A DNA stretch of 24,135 bases from DASZPJ01 sp035550295 (GCA_035550295.1 DASZPJ010000032.1:1-24135), one strand, 5' to 3'; positions 7,598-15,334 are shown, counted from the first letter of the stretch. Numbers and translations are program-made. Notes: generated by a model not told the origin, from the sequence alone.

Positions 7598-7606
7598 ATT
7601 GTATCA
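7598..7606 (-). promoter_or_regulatory. Extended -10 promoter of uvrB
   Basis: TGA-TACAAT on the minus strand, exactly 6 nt before the ATG. No good -35 is present. It lies in the 22-bp gap after the prepilin-like gene. Confidence 0.65.
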
Positions 7607-7613
7607 AGCAATC

Positions 7614-8465
7614 TTACCGGATGTTGAGCGAATTTAGGATCGGTAAGGCTTCTTTTACCTCGGCTGTGCTAAAGAATGCAGATGTTTTATTTTGGTTATC
7701 GTCTTTGCCTTCAACGGAAACACTGAGAGCAACCTTACTCAATTGAACATCATCATATGTGCCTAGGAAAACGCCTAGGGTTGAGCCCGGGGTTGGTGGC
7801 ACATCATATCTATTAGTGGCCTGGTTGTAGTCAGCCGATGCTAGAAAAACGAAATAGGTTGTTTTGCCGCCAATATCCGTTGGGGCAGTATCGCTTGCTG
7901 TTACCAACCAAATAGGTTGCGATCCACTGTTCGGCAGCTTTGTAGCGGATAAAATATCCCTCGTCGTACAGGTTCGGGTCGTATGCTGATCGTGGGCCTG
8001 GGGGTCTCCGCAATCCCCTCCTTTACCACCGAAATTGGGGGCAAAGTGTACCTTTGTACCCCTCGGAGATTGAACATAAATATCACCTTCTTGGCCGCGG
8101 CCTATATCCTGCAAGTTAGTATGCAAAGTCCAACCCGTAGGGTACTTAAAACTGAACCCGTATTCGGAGTTTGAGTAAGTTTTGGCCAAATCGGTCACCG
8201 TATCATCCGTGAAAGTTTTACCGTTTTTAGTGACGCATTGCTCTGGGAAAGTTTCCAGTATTTTGCTGCCGGTCGCGGCTTTACACTCGCTAAAAGTTTT
8301 AATCGTCGGGGGCGGAGTTTGGTTGGCGACGCTGCTACTATCAACTTTCTTGTTATCCTGGTTTGTTTTGTAGACAGTGTAGCCGACGACGCCAAGGCCG
8401 ATTAACAACACTACAGCTAAAAGTCCTTCGATGAGACCAAAGCCGGATTGAGTGGACTTTTTCAT
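7614..8465 (-). CDS. Prepilin-like surface protein with Cys-pair module and C-terminal domain
   Basis: This 283-residue envelope protein of unknown function starts like a type IV prepilin. A short basic leader ends at SG, then FGLIE, so processing after Gly8 would give Phe at +1 and Glu13 at +5. A hydrophobic helix LLAVVLLIGLGVVGYTVY follows. Residues ~58-85 (ECKAATGSKILETFPEQCVTKNGKTF) form a two-cysteine module often seen in Patescibacteria surface proteins. The segment SNSEYGFSFKYPTGW introduces a larger C-terminal domain of a kind found in many secreted bacterial proteins. The N-terminal ~35 residues are nearly the same as in its upstream neighbour. The gap to that neighbour is 9 bp, so they are co-transcribed. 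Role in a pilus is an inference. Confidence 0.82.
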   Translation of the reverse strand: MKKSTQSGFGLIEGLLAVVLLIGLGVVGYTVYKTNQDNKKVDSSSVANQTPPPTIKTFSECKAATGSKILETFPEQCVTKNGKTFTDDTVTDLAKTYSNSEYGFSFKYPTGWTLHTNLQDIGRGQEGDIYVQSPRGTKVHFAPNFGGKGGDCGDPQAHDQHTTRTCTTRDILSATKLPNSGSQPIWLVTASDTAPTDIGGKTTYFVFLASADYNQATNRYDVPPTPGSTLGVFLGTYDDVQLSKVALSVSVEGKDDNQNKTSAFFSTAEVKEALPILNSLNIR

Positions 8466-8474
8466 GTGCTAGCC

Positions 8475-8972
8475 CTATTTTAGCCAAATCTCTGGGGCGC
8501 CGCCCGAAGGGGCGTTAGTCGTCATGTCGTGCACGCCCACTTCAAGATAGTTACCAAACTGTTCAGCAATAGTGCCCGTCTGTCCGGCGGCAATTGTTAC
8601 CGCCTTGCTGCCGAGTGTGACTGTGACCGTTTGGCTATCGTTGTTTTTGATCGCCAGGGTTTGACTGGCAGAAACCTGGACACAACGCGGGCTTGGCACA
8701 TCTATGTTAATGCTAACACTGGCTTGGGTGCCTGCTTGCGGCTCGCAGCTGCTGGCTGCAGGCGCCTGGGAGTCGGCTGGTGCTTTGGATTCGCTTGCTG
8801 TTGGCTTGCTGGTGGTAGTCTTCTGGCTAGCCGCGGCTTTAGTTGTGTCGGCTTGTTTATTGTCTTGGTTCGTTTGGTAGACACTGTACCCGACTACGCC
8901 GAGACCAATGAACAACACAATAAATAGAATAGCTTCGATGGCGCCGAAACCGGAACGCGATAGTTTTTTCAT
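8475..8972 (-). CDS. Prepilin-like surface protein with beta-rich C-terminal domain
   Basis: A 165-residue protein with a prepilin-type start: MKKLSRSG, then FGAIE, with cleavage expected after Gly8 and Glu13 at mature +5. A hydrophobic helix follows (ILFIVLFIGLGVVGYSVY). Residues ~38-72 are a Lys/Thr/Ser/Ala/Pro-rich linker. The last ~90 residues are beta-rich (SINIDVPSPRCVQVSASQTLAIKN and onward) and recall a cupredoxin or Ig-like sandwich, but no copper-ligand His/Cys/Met set is recognisable. A Cys pair (CEPQ, PRC) may form a disulfide. It is a paralog of the downstream gene in the leader and helix only, so a shared anchor carries different heads. It lies 18 bp after the LOG-family gene. 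Confidence 0.82.
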   Translation of the reverse strand: MKKLSRSGFGAIEAILFIVLFIGLGVVGYSVYQTNQDNKQADTTKAAASQKTTTSKPTASESKAPADSQAPAASSCEPQAGTQASVSINIDVPSPRCVQVSASQTLAIKNNDSQTVTVTLGSKAVTIAAGQTGTIAEQFGNYLEVGVHDMTTNAPSGGAPEIWLK

Positions 8973-8990
8973 GGCAAGTCTCGCTTATGG

Positions 8991-9557
8991 TTACTGATAG
9001 AGATTTTTGTACTTGGCGTGCTCTTTGTCAAGGTGATTTGTTAATTCCTTGACGAGTTCGGTCGAAGATTCGTTGAAAGTCACAAAGGCACCGGAACGCA
9101 GTGGGTGAGCCAGAGCCATCAGGTTTTGGATCTCTTCGCTGATCCCGCCAGCACCTTGCAGGAAGCCAATTGGCGTGTCTGTTTCCAGCGCGATTGTAAA
9201 CTCGTGTAGAGTGCCCAAGCGGCCGCCAATGCTAACCACGGCGTCCGACGAAGTGATCAACAGCGCATCGCGGCCAGCGTAATGCAGGCCGCTGTAGATA
9301 ATGACGTCATAGGCTTCGACTGGCAGGCGGTACTTCATAACGTGCTCGACTTTGCTGCTGGCCGGGCTGATGCCAACGCTCATCTTGCCACCGGCCTGCT
9401 TGTAAGCTTCGGCAGCGTAATTTGGCAGCCCAATGGTGGCGCCCGTCATCAGAGCATGTCCGGCTTCAGCAATAGCTACGCCTAGCTTGGCGGCCAATTC
9501 CTTGCCTTCCTCAACGCTGTCACCTTTGGCAGCTCCGGAAACGCAGATTTGATACAT
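8991..9557 (-). CDS. LOG/SLOG-fold family protein (TIGR00725-like)
   Basis: A cytosolic Rossmann-type protein of the LOG/lysine-decarboxylase-like superfamily. YQICVSGAAKG at the N terminus is the first strand and nucleotide-binding turn. HALMTGATIGLPNYAAEAY and SIGGRLGTLHEFTIALE match the GG..GT..E signature that binds the nucleotide or ribose phosphate in the family. Members include cytokinin-activating phosphoribohydrolases and sensors of nucleotide ligands; the ligand here cannot be told. ATG at 9557, with GGGG about 6 nt upstream, is preferred over the GTG at 9569, which has AAAGG immediately adjacent. It follows the 414-residue gene by 18 bp and precedes the prepilin-like genes, probably in one transcript. 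Confidence 0.82.
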   Translation of the reverse strand: MYQICVSGAAKGDSVEEGKELAAKLGVAIAEAGHALMTGATIGLPNYAAEAYKQAGGKMSVGISPASSKVEHVMKYRLPVEAYDVIIYSGLHYAGRDALLITSSDAVVSIGGRLGTLHEFTIALETDTPIGFLQGAGGISEEIQNLMALAHPLRSGAFVTFNESSTELVKELTNHLDKEHAKYKNLYQ

Positions 9558-9575
9558 GTGAGGCCCCACCCTTTC

Positions 9576-10820
9576 TTATGCTGATACTGTTTCGGTTGCC
9601 AGTTCCGGCTGGAGTTCCGCCAGGACTGTTTGCTCGACCGTTTCGGCTTGCAAATATCGTAACAGTAATTCGTGCCAAAGTGAACGCTGAAAGTAGTGGA
9701 CAATCCGTTGTTCGAATGGCAGGCTATTGCAGTAATTGGTGGCTGCATCCAGCAGGTTGAGCGAAACCGGTTTGATGCCATGCCAACTGGCCAGGTGGGC
9801 GCTGTTTACCCAGAAAGCCAAGCTGGGCTCTATGGCCGCCAGCGTGTGTTCAATTGGTCGCCAAACCATATCCTCCAATTGGACGTGCGGGCCGAATAAT
9901 GACTCCTGGAAACGCTCCTGCAAGTGGGTGTAATAACGCTGGATCAGCTTCCAGGAAATTGGCTGGTCCAGCAAGCTGGCACCCAGCTCGGCTTTGTCGG
10001 CAATCGTCGCCTGGACTACGTTACCGAAGTCCGGCCGAACCTGGTTAAGCTTTAGGTATGTGCTGGCGGCGCGCAGTTCGTTCAGTTCGTGTACTGCCAG
10101 CCCCAAGCTAACTGTGACTGCTCCGGCAGGTGTTTCGGACGGAAACGGCAAAATCACCAGCGCACCTAATTCTTTAAAGCTCAGTACGTTGTGCTTGGCT
10201 TGGGCCACAACTGATTCGGCAAAATCTGCTCCACGTCTAAAATCAGCCTTGGTGATCGTCAGCTGCCGGTCTTCAAAATCACTGGCAGCCAGTTTACGGT
10301 ACTGCTCGCGGAATTTTCGCTGCCAGCGTTCGTCCTCAGCCAGCCACGCGGCCGTTATCATACTGACTGGGGTTTCGTGCTTCAGGAATGAGTCCAGCGA
10401 GCGGTAGCCCAAACGCTTGATGGCTTTTTTGGGCGGCAGCTGCTTGATGAGTTTGCGTAGCGCCGTGGCTTTGAGCGCAAATGTCCGCTGGTTGTCTGGC
10501 AATTGCTGCAAAGCATGCACCATTCCATCGACTACGTCGCCTTCGGCTGAAATATTAAGCGCTGCCAAAGTACGCAGTTTTTTAGTTAGCTGGGCGTCGT
10601 CTGCTGCCACTCGTTGCTGCAAAGCGTGGTATAGCTCAGCATCTGTCGTGTCGAATGGATCGAGACCCAGCTGCCGCAGTTTGTCCTGGGCGGCCCGCTT
10701 AACTTCAGCCGACAAGCGAATATCATGGCTCGGATGGCCATTAGCCGCTTCCAGTTGCCCCAGCTGGTTACGAAACAGGGGTTCCGGCGCCGTTAAAGCT
10801 TCCGACAAAAAGCGGGTCAT
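9576..10820 (-). CDS. Unknown 414-residue cytosolic protein
   Basis: Not recognised. It has no signal peptide or membrane helix. Sequence is mostly helical and charged in the N-terminal half, with recurrent Leu/Arg/Gln segments (DKLRQLGLDPFDTTDAELYHALQQR, KATALRKLIKQLPPKKAIKRLGY). The middle has SFKELGALVILPFP, which reads like a beta-strand core. The C-terminal half is rich in Trp/His/Tyr (SWKLIQRYYTHLQERF, MVWRPIEHTL, SLWHELLLRYLQ). The start ATG has GAGGG 7 nt upstream and overlaps the stop of a possible 13-codon leader ORF. Smooth coding over 1.2 kb and operon position support a real gene, probably lineage-specific. No function is proposed. Confidence 0.85.
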   Translation of the reverse strand: MTRFLSEALTAPEPLFRNQLGQLEAANGHPSHDIRLSAEVKRAAQDKLRQLGLDPFDTTDAELYHALQQRVAADDAQLTKKLRTLAALNISAEGDVVDGMVHALQQLPDNQRTFALKATALRKLIKQLPPKKAIKRLGYRSLDSFLKHETPVSMITAAWLAEDERWQRKFREQYRKLAASDFEDRQLTITKADFRRGADFAESVVAQAKHNVLSFKELGALVILPFPSETPAGAVTVSLGLAVHELNELRAASTYLKLNQVRPDFGNVVQATIADKAELGASLLDQPISWKLIQRYYTHLQERFQESLFGPHVQLEDMVWRPIEHTLAAIEPSLAFWVNSAHLASWHGIKPVSLNLLDAATNYCNSLPFEQRIVHYFQRSLWHELLLRYLQAETVEQTVLAELQPELATETVSA

Positions 10821-10858
10821 CGGTTTTCCCTCGAGTTGTTTTTATCTTGGCCTTTCAC
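10817..10858 (-). CDS. Possible 13-codon leader ORF before the 414-residue gene
   Basis: GTG-started VKGQDKNNSRENR. AGAGG lies 7 nt before the GTG. The TGA overlaps the next gene's ATG (ATGA, 10817-10820). An extended -10 TGC-TAATCT (10878-10886) lies about 20 nt upstream, so the message would start just before this ORF. Hydrophilic and Asn/Lys/Arg-rich; coding status is uncertain. Confidence 0.33.
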   Translation of the reverse strand: MKGQDKNNSRENR

Positions 10859-10918
10859 AGCTTTTCCTCTTTGTTTCAGATTAGCACAAGTGTAATCAAA
10901 AAGGTAGTGGTTTGCCGG

Positions 10919-11920
10919 CTAGAAAGCCGTTGGTTTGTACCAGGTTGGCGCTTGGCGCAAATAATGTCGGAGTTCCTTTTCGGTCAGCAGGCCGGCTTGG
11001 GCGCCGACTTTCTGGACCACGCTCATCGAGTTAATTGGCGCCCATGTCAAAGCGCCTTCCAGGTTTTCGCCCTTCATTAACGCTGCCACAAATGTTGAAG
11101 CAAAAGAGTCGCCGGCGCCGGTGCGATCAATTGGTGGGGCTGGATCCGGATATAACGGCATCTGCAGGCGCTGCTGGCCGTCGGAAGCGTAGGCACCGTT
11201 TGGTCCGTCGGTGATCACTACTGTCTTGCAGCCCAGTCCGTGCAAGTGATTGAACAAGTCGTGAATGTCTTCGTGGTTGCCACCACCGACGGTCACGGCT
11301 TCTTCGCGGTTCAGCACCAGAACTTCGGCGCGTTCATACAGGCGTTTCAAACGGTCAGTGCCAGCCGCCATCTGGAATGTGCCCGGCTGGAAAGCTAATT
11401 TGACGCCGGGGTTTTTGTCCAGCCAATCAGCAACTTGGTCATGGTAAGGAATGGCATGTTCAGATATAGAGCTGAAGTAGACCCATTTAGGCGTTTCGTT
11501 TGGCCTTAGGTGCGGCCAATGATAGTCGTATTCTTCGTGCTTGATCAGGATGGTGCGCTCTTCTTTGTACCACAGCACGTAGTGGTAATTGCTCTTTTTG
11601 CCACGATTGATGCGTACCAAGCTACTGTCGACACCATTTTTGTCTAGCGCCTTGATCATGTCACGGCCGTGGGCGTCAGCACCGACGTTGGTCACGAATG
11701 AACTGTCTAGACCTAGTCTGGCAAAAGCAACGGCGGCGTTGGCGGCATTACCAACCGCTTCGATGATCTCAGCGTGGTCAAATGGTATTTTGGTACCGAA
11801 CGGCACGGCCAACCACTTACCTTGATCGTTCTGGTAAGTAACCGCTTGGTCATCCAACAACTTTATAAACGCGTCGGTTACGATGTCGCCAATACTGATA
11901 ACGTCTGGTACGTCGGACAC
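10919..11920 (-). CDS. PfkB-family carbohydrate (or nucleoside) kinase
   Basis: A 333-residue ribokinase-fold sugar kinase. The N terminus VISIGDIVTDAFI is the first strand and substrate-binding region. GNAANAAVAFARLGLDSSFVTNVGADAHG (57-85) is the family's glycine-rich lid and substrate segment. DRTGAGDSFASTF (265-277) is the anion-hole signature with catalytic Asp271. The family phosphorylates fructose-6-P, fructose-1-P, ribose or adenosine, and substrate cannot be read from sequence. Position directly after class II aldolase makes a hexose or pentose role likely. The start is GTG with an AAGGGGTGGG Shine-Dalgarno region. An extended -10-like TGC-TAAACT (11952-11960) overlaps the fba stop, so it may have its own promoter as well as read-through. 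Confidence 0.9.
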   Translation of the reverse strand: MSDVPDVISIGDIVTDAFIKLLDDQAVTYQNDQGKWLAVPFGTKIPFDHAEIIEAVGNAANAAVAFARLGLDSSFVTNVGADAHGRDMIKALDKNGVDSSLVRINRGKKSNYHYVLWYKEERTILIKHEEYDYHWPHLRPNETPKWVYFSSISEHAIPYHDQVADWLDKNPGVKLAFQPGTFQMAAGTDRLKRLYERAEVLVLNREEAVTVGGGNHEDIHDLFNHLHGLGCKTVVITDGPNGAYASDGQQRLQMPLYPDPAPPIDRTGAGDSFASTFVAALMKGENLEGALTWAPINSMSVVQKVGAQAGLLTEKELRHYLRQAPTWYKPTAF

Positions 11921-11949
11921 TTGCCCACCCCTTTTCTTTACTGCTTATG

Positions 11950-12867
11950 TTAGTTTAGCACAGCCCGGCCAGCGGCGTTGAAGTTGTCAATTTTACTTTC
12001 GACAACAGCCTGTACGGCAGCTACCACATCTTTGTTGATTAGTTTAGCAACAGAATATTCGTCAGGGTACTCTTTCAGGACTTTTTCCAGGGCTGTACGG
12101 TAGGCGTAGCGCATGTCGCTGTTGATGTTGATCTTGGTTACGCCGATGTCAACGGCGTCTTTGAAGTAATGGCCAGGCGTGTCGCTGCCGCCGTGCAGGC
12201 TGATGTTGCAATCAATTGAGTCCCGGATTTTTTGCAGTAAGTCCAAGTCCAAAACTTTTGGCACCGGGTACTTGCCGTGCAGGTTGCCGATGGCAGCGGC
12301 GAAGGTGTCTATACCGGTTGCTTCCACAAAACGGCGGGCACCGTCCGGAGTGCTGAAAGTCTTTTTGATCTCGTCATAATCGATTTTTTCGGTGTGCACA
12401 TTGGATGATCCACCGAAGTAATGAGGCTCGCTTTCGACTAGCGCACCAGTCAGTTTGGCGTACTGCACAACCTGCCTGGTGGCGTCGATGATGTCTTCGT
12501 CGCTGGCGTCGTGGTTGGCCTGGGAGACGTCAATGTGGATGAACTCAAATCCGGCTTCAATGCCAGCCATGGCGGCTTCTACGCTAGGGCTGTGGTCGAG
12601 GTTAACGTATATCTCAACACCGTAGGCGTGCTTGAAGTTGTCGACCATGTCACGGACGTTGTCTAGGCCAATGTCGTCGACTTCGCCCTGGCTGACTTCG
12701 ACCAGCACCGGCGCTTGTTTGGCGGCAGCAGCCTGTACCACGGCACGTAAGGTTGGTTCATCGTCGAGATTGAAAGCGCCAAAAGCCCAGTGTTCGGCCC
12801 GGGCTTGGGCCATGCGTTCGCGAGCGCGATCACAATTGCGTCGGATTTCTTCCAAAGTCAAAGGCAT
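11950..12867 (-). CDS. fba: Class II fructose-bisphosphate aldolase
   Basis: Zn-dependent aldolase interconverting fructose-1,6-bisphosphate with dihydroxyacetone phosphate and glyceraldehyde-3-phosphate; a tagatose-bisphosphate specificity cannot be excluded. The TIM-barrel motifs are visible: NLDHSPS with Asp91 (base) and His92 (Zn ligand), FIHIDVSQ, AAIGNLHGKYP with His197 and SLHGGSDTPG with His225. The chosen start is the ATG at 12867, giving 305 residues, rather than a longer frame from 12903. It begins the typical MPLTLEEIRRN helix and lies exactly 6 nt after a TATACT. The longer form would include that promoter. It follows transketolase-C by about 36 bp and feeds triose phosphate between glycolysis and the pentose pathway. 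Confidence 0.94.
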   Translation of the reverse strand: MPLTLEEIRRNCDRARERMAQARAEHWAFGAFNLDDEPTLRAVVQAAAAKQAPVLVEVSQGEVDDIGLDNVRDMVDNFKHAYGVEIYVNLDHSPSVEAAMAGIEAGFEFIHIDVSQANHDASDEDIIDATRQVVQYAKLTGALVESEPHYFGGSSNVHTEKIDYDEIKKTFSTPDGARRFVEATGIDTFAAAIGNLHGKYPVPKVLDLDLLQKIRDSIDCNISLHGGSDTPGHYFKDAVDIGVTKININSDMRYAYRTALEKVLKEYPDEYSVAKLINKDVVAAVQAVVESKIDNFNAAGRAVLN

Positions 12868-12873
12868 AAAGCC

Positions 12874-12903
12874 AGTATAACTGCTTATGCTTATGCGGGG
12901 CAA
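12874..12903 (-). promoter_or_regulatory. Promoter of fba
   Basis: TATACT (12874-12879) ends 6 nt before the ATG. TTGCCC (12898-12903) lies 18 bp upstream as a partial -35. It settles the start codon choice and implies a leaderless message. Confidence 0.55.
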
Positions 12904-13878
12904 CTAGCGTTTTTTGTCTAGGATGGCGTGAGCGGCGAGACGGATGTGCTGGGCGTCCAGGCCGAAGTGTTTGAGCAGTTCTTCCGGGTCGCCGGATTCA
13001 CCAAAGTGGTCTTTCATGCCTATCCGCCGCATTGGCGCGGGGCATTCTTCGGCCAATAGTTCGGCGACAGCAGCGCCAAGACCACCTATGATTTGGCCTT
13101 CTTCGGCCGTTACCACAGCACCGGTCTTGCGAACGCTTTTTACGATGGTATCAGCATCCAATGGCTTGATGGTCGGCACATGGACGACTTCGGCTTCAAT
13201 GCCGTCTTTGTAAAGCAAATCTACGGCTAATAAAGCCTGGTAGGTCATGGTTCCGGTAGCAATCAATGTCACGTCAGCCCCTTGCGCAAAAACATAAGCC
13301 TTGCCGATTTCAAAAGGTGTTTTGGCGGTCGTGAAAACTGGTGTGGCTTCGCGGGTTAACCGCAGATAATTAGGCCGCTGATCGGCAGCCATAGCCAGTG
13401 TAGCTTTCTCGGCTTCGACCGAATCGCCCGGTGCCAAGACGACCATATTGGGCAAGACACGCATTAAGGCCAGGTCTTCCAGCATTTGATGCGTTGCGCC
13501 GTCCTTGCCGGTATACAGGCCAGCGTGCGAGCCAACGATTTTTACAGGCCGGTCGTTTAGGCAAATCGTGGTGCGGATCTGCTCCCAGTTACGGCCGGGG
13601 CTAAAGGCGGCATAGCTCGACACAAATGGAATCTTGCCCATCGCCGCCAAGCCTGAGCCAACAGTTACTAAATTCTGCTCGGCGACGCCAATTTCGACAA
13701 AGCGATCCGGGAACTCTTCCTTGAACATGCTAATTTGCGTCGAGTCGGTCAGGTCAGCACATGCAGCCACTACATTGACATCGCGTTTGCCGGCCGCTAA
13801 TAACCCACGGCCAAAGCCTTTGCGGATGGGCTCTAATTCCAATTTACCGGCGACATCCAATAAATGCATTTTATCCAC
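12904..13878 (-). CDS. Transketolase, C-terminal half (pyrimidine-binding and C domains)
   Basis: Second half of a split, thiamine-diphosphate-dependent transketolase. It supplies the PYR domain, with VEIGVAEQNLV containing Glu67, which activates the cofactor, and PFVSSYAAFSPGRNWEQIR. The C-terminal domain shows ADVTLIATGTMTYQALLA and AVVTAEEGQIIGGLGAAVAE. The length of 324 residues fits the split type found in archaea and several bacterial lineages. GTG at 13878 has GGAG about 8 nt upstream and is preferred; ATG at 13869 is possible. It overlaps the preceding membrane-protein gene by 8 bp. It must pair with the N half encoded 600 bp upstream to move two-carbon units between ketose and aldose phosphates. 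Confidence 0.95.
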   Translation of the reverse strand: MDKMHLLDVAGKLELEPIRKGFGRGLLAAGKRDVNVVAACADLTDSTQISMFKEEFPDRFVEIGVAEQNLVTVGSGLAAMGKIPFVSSYAAFSPGRNWEQIRTTICLNDRPVKIVGSHAGLYTGKDGATHQMLEDLALMRVLPNMVVLAPGDSVEAEKATLAMAADQRPNYLRLTREATPVFTTAKTPFEIGKAYVFAQGADVTLIATGTMTYQALLAVDLLYKDGIEAEVVHVPTIKPLDADTIVKSVRKTGAVVTAEEGQIIGGLGAAVAELLAEECPAPMRRIGMKDHFGESGDPEELLKHFGLDAQHIRLAAHAILDKKR

Positions 13879-14182
13879 GGCGCAGTCTCCAGGGTTTTAA
13901 CATAACGACGGCTGGCGCAAGCGACCAAATCAACAAGTCATCAAAAAATTTTAACGGCCGGACTTCGTTATTTGGCAGCATCGGCACGCTGTAAGCCAGT
14001 GGCAAGCCGCGGGCGGTGCCTTCCAGCCGACATTGTATGACGTTATCTGATTCAGGGGTGGGACCACAGTGTTGGCCCAGCATGGTGCGTGCATACAAGC
14101 CCGTAATGGCCGTCACTACCAAGCCAATTGCTAAACATATCAGGACTTTTTTGCGCAAAACAGTGGCGTTAAGGCGCTTCAT
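13871..14182 (-). CDS. Small two-helix membrane protein B with C-x11-C loop
   Basis: A 103-residue unrecognised membrane protein. The N terminus is basic (MKRLNATVLRKK). TM1 is about residues 13-32 (VLICLAIGLVVTAITGLYA). A polar loop has HC-x11-CR, and a second hydrophobic segment (FFDDLLIWSLAPAVVMLK) is followed by a basic tail RLRRG. Positive ends predict N-in/C-in topology, placing the Cys pair outside the cytoplasm. ATG at 14182 with AGGAG 6 nt upstream is preferred over the TTG at 14212. It overlaps the upstream gene by 4 bp (ATGA) and transketolase-C by 8 bp. Confidence 0.8.
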   Translation of the reverse strand: MKRLNATVLRKKVLICLAIGLVVTAITGLYARTMLGQHCGPTPESDNVIQCRLEGTARGLPLAYSVPMLPNNEVRPLKFFDDLLIWSLAPAVVMLKPWRLRRG

Positions 14183-14484
14183 TTTTTTCTCCTGCTGCGG
14201 GTTTGCTGCCAAGCCCGTTGCAATAAATTGACAGCCAGGATAACAAATACCAGGAAAATAATAAGTACAAACACGTCACTTTGGTTTAGGCCTTGTTTGC
14301 CACAATTGCTAACTGACAGGTCGCTATTGTTGGCATTACAGGACCTGAGGGCGGCTAAAATCCCAGCCATGAATCGGCCAAAAACACCAGCAATTGCCAG
14401 CGCCGCCAACCCTTCTAGCCAAGCCAGGATGACCTGGCCCATCGACTGCTTTTCGGCAAATTTGCCATCTTTTGCCCTACTCAT
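14179..14484 (-). CDS. Small two-helix membrane protein A with C-x11-C loop
   Basis: A 101-residue unrecognised membrane protein. A charged N terminus leads into a hydrophobic segment at about 18-46 (VILAWLEGLAALAIAGVFGR and on). A polar loop containing SC-x11-CG follows, then TM2 (VFVLIIFLVFVILAVNLL) and a strongly basic tail RSRRKK. The predicted topology puts the Cys loop outside, like its neighbour. ATG at 14484 is chosen because AAGGGGG lies just upstream. It overlaps the end of transketolase-N by 8 bp, and its own TGA overlaps the next ATG. Sequence identity to protein B is not obvious beyond shared architecture. Confidence 0.78.
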   Translation of the reverse strand: MSRAKDGKFAEKQSMGQVILAWLEGLAALAIAGVFGRFMAGILAALRSCNANNSDLSVSNCGKQGLNQSDVFVLIIFLVFVILAVNLLQRAWQQTRSRRKK

Positions 14485-15334
14485 GCTCCCCCTTAATACG
14501 GCCGCCCAGCGTGCGCAGTTCGTGCAGGGCTTTTTTGGCCTGATCATGGTCAGGCGGCATGCCGTGCCAATGAAAATCATTTTCCATAAAGTCTACGCCT
14601 TTGCCCGGAATTGTATGGGCAACGATCATAACCGGCCGGTTTTCGACGGCTTTGGCCATGGCGCAAGCGTCAATGACGGCTTCGATGTTGTTGCCATCAA
14701 TCTCGGTCACAAACCAGCCAAAAGCTTCCCACTTGGCCTTAAAATCTTCGAGTGGCATGACGGCTTCTGTCGGTCCATCGATCTGGATATTATTGCGATC
14801 GGTGATAGCAACGATGTTGCTCAACTGGTACTTACTGGCCAGCATCGCAGCCTCCCAAACATTGCCTTCGTCTTGTTCGCCATCTCCCATAATTACATAA
14901 ATCCAGCGATGGGTTTCTTGATTCATGCGCATCGCCAAACTCATGCCACAAGCTTGGCTAAGACCACAGCCCAGAGGGCCACTGGTGTTTTCCAGGCCGG
15001 GCAAGCGGGTGCGTTCGGGGTGGCCTTGCAGGCGAGAGCCGAATTCGCGCAAGGTCATAAGTTCTTTGCGGTCAAAGAAGCCAGCGTGCGCCATGGTTGC
15101 GTACTGGACTGGCACACAGTGACCATTGCTTAGCAGTAAAATGTCACGATCTTCCCAGCCCGGGTTTTTGGGATCATACTTCATGATGTCGAAGTACAGC
15201 GCCGTAAATATATCGGCCAAACCAAGCGGACCGGCTGAGTGGCCGCTGCCAGCATGCTCCAACATCTTGATGATGTCTTCGCGGATGTCGTTGGCAATTG
15301 TTTCCAAACGCTCGATTGATAATTTTTGACCCAT
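14477..15334 (-). CDS. Transketolase, N-terminal half (PP, thiamine-diphosphate-binding domain)
   Basis: First half of the split transketolase, 285 residues, carrying the diphosphate/Mg-binding domain. Family motifs are AGSGHSAGPLGLADI (His32), LLSNGHCVPVQYA, HPERTRLPGLENTSGPLGCGLSQA and the thiamine signature GDGEQDEGNVWEA (150-162), followed by RNN at 180-182. It works only with the C half encoded downstream. ATG at 15334 is 10 nt after TATAAT, with no Shine-Dalgarno sequence. A second promoter and a strong ribosome site for an out-of-frame ORF lie just upstream (15401-15430). The 3' end overlaps a membrane-protein gene by 8 bp, so four genes (N half, A, B, C half) are translationally linked. 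Confidence 0.95.
   Translation of the reverse strand: MGQKLSIERLETIANDIREDIIKMLEHAGSGHSAGPLGLADIFTALYFDIMKYDPKNPGWEDRDILLLSNGHCVPVQYATMAHAGFFDRKELMTLREFGSRLQGHPERTRLPGLENTSGPLGCGLSQACGMSLAMRMNQETHRWIYVIMGDGEQDEGNVWEAAMLASKYQLSNIVAITDRNNIQIDGPTEAVMPLEDFKAKWEAFGWFVTEIDGNNIEAVIDACAMAKAVENRPVMIVAHTIPGKGVDFMENDFHWHGMPPDHDQAKKALHELRTLGGRIKGEHE

Noticed and set aside
12868..12903. Twelve extra N-terminal residues on the aldolase
   Set aside because: They would be encoded across the TATACT promoter; the conserved MPLTLEEIRRN start is at 12867.
13871..15334. Transketolase broken by a frameshift or insertion
   Set aside because: The break falls at the known boundary of naturally split transketolases, each half has its own start signals, and the intervening genes overlap neatly, so it is a split enzyme rather than a pseudogene.
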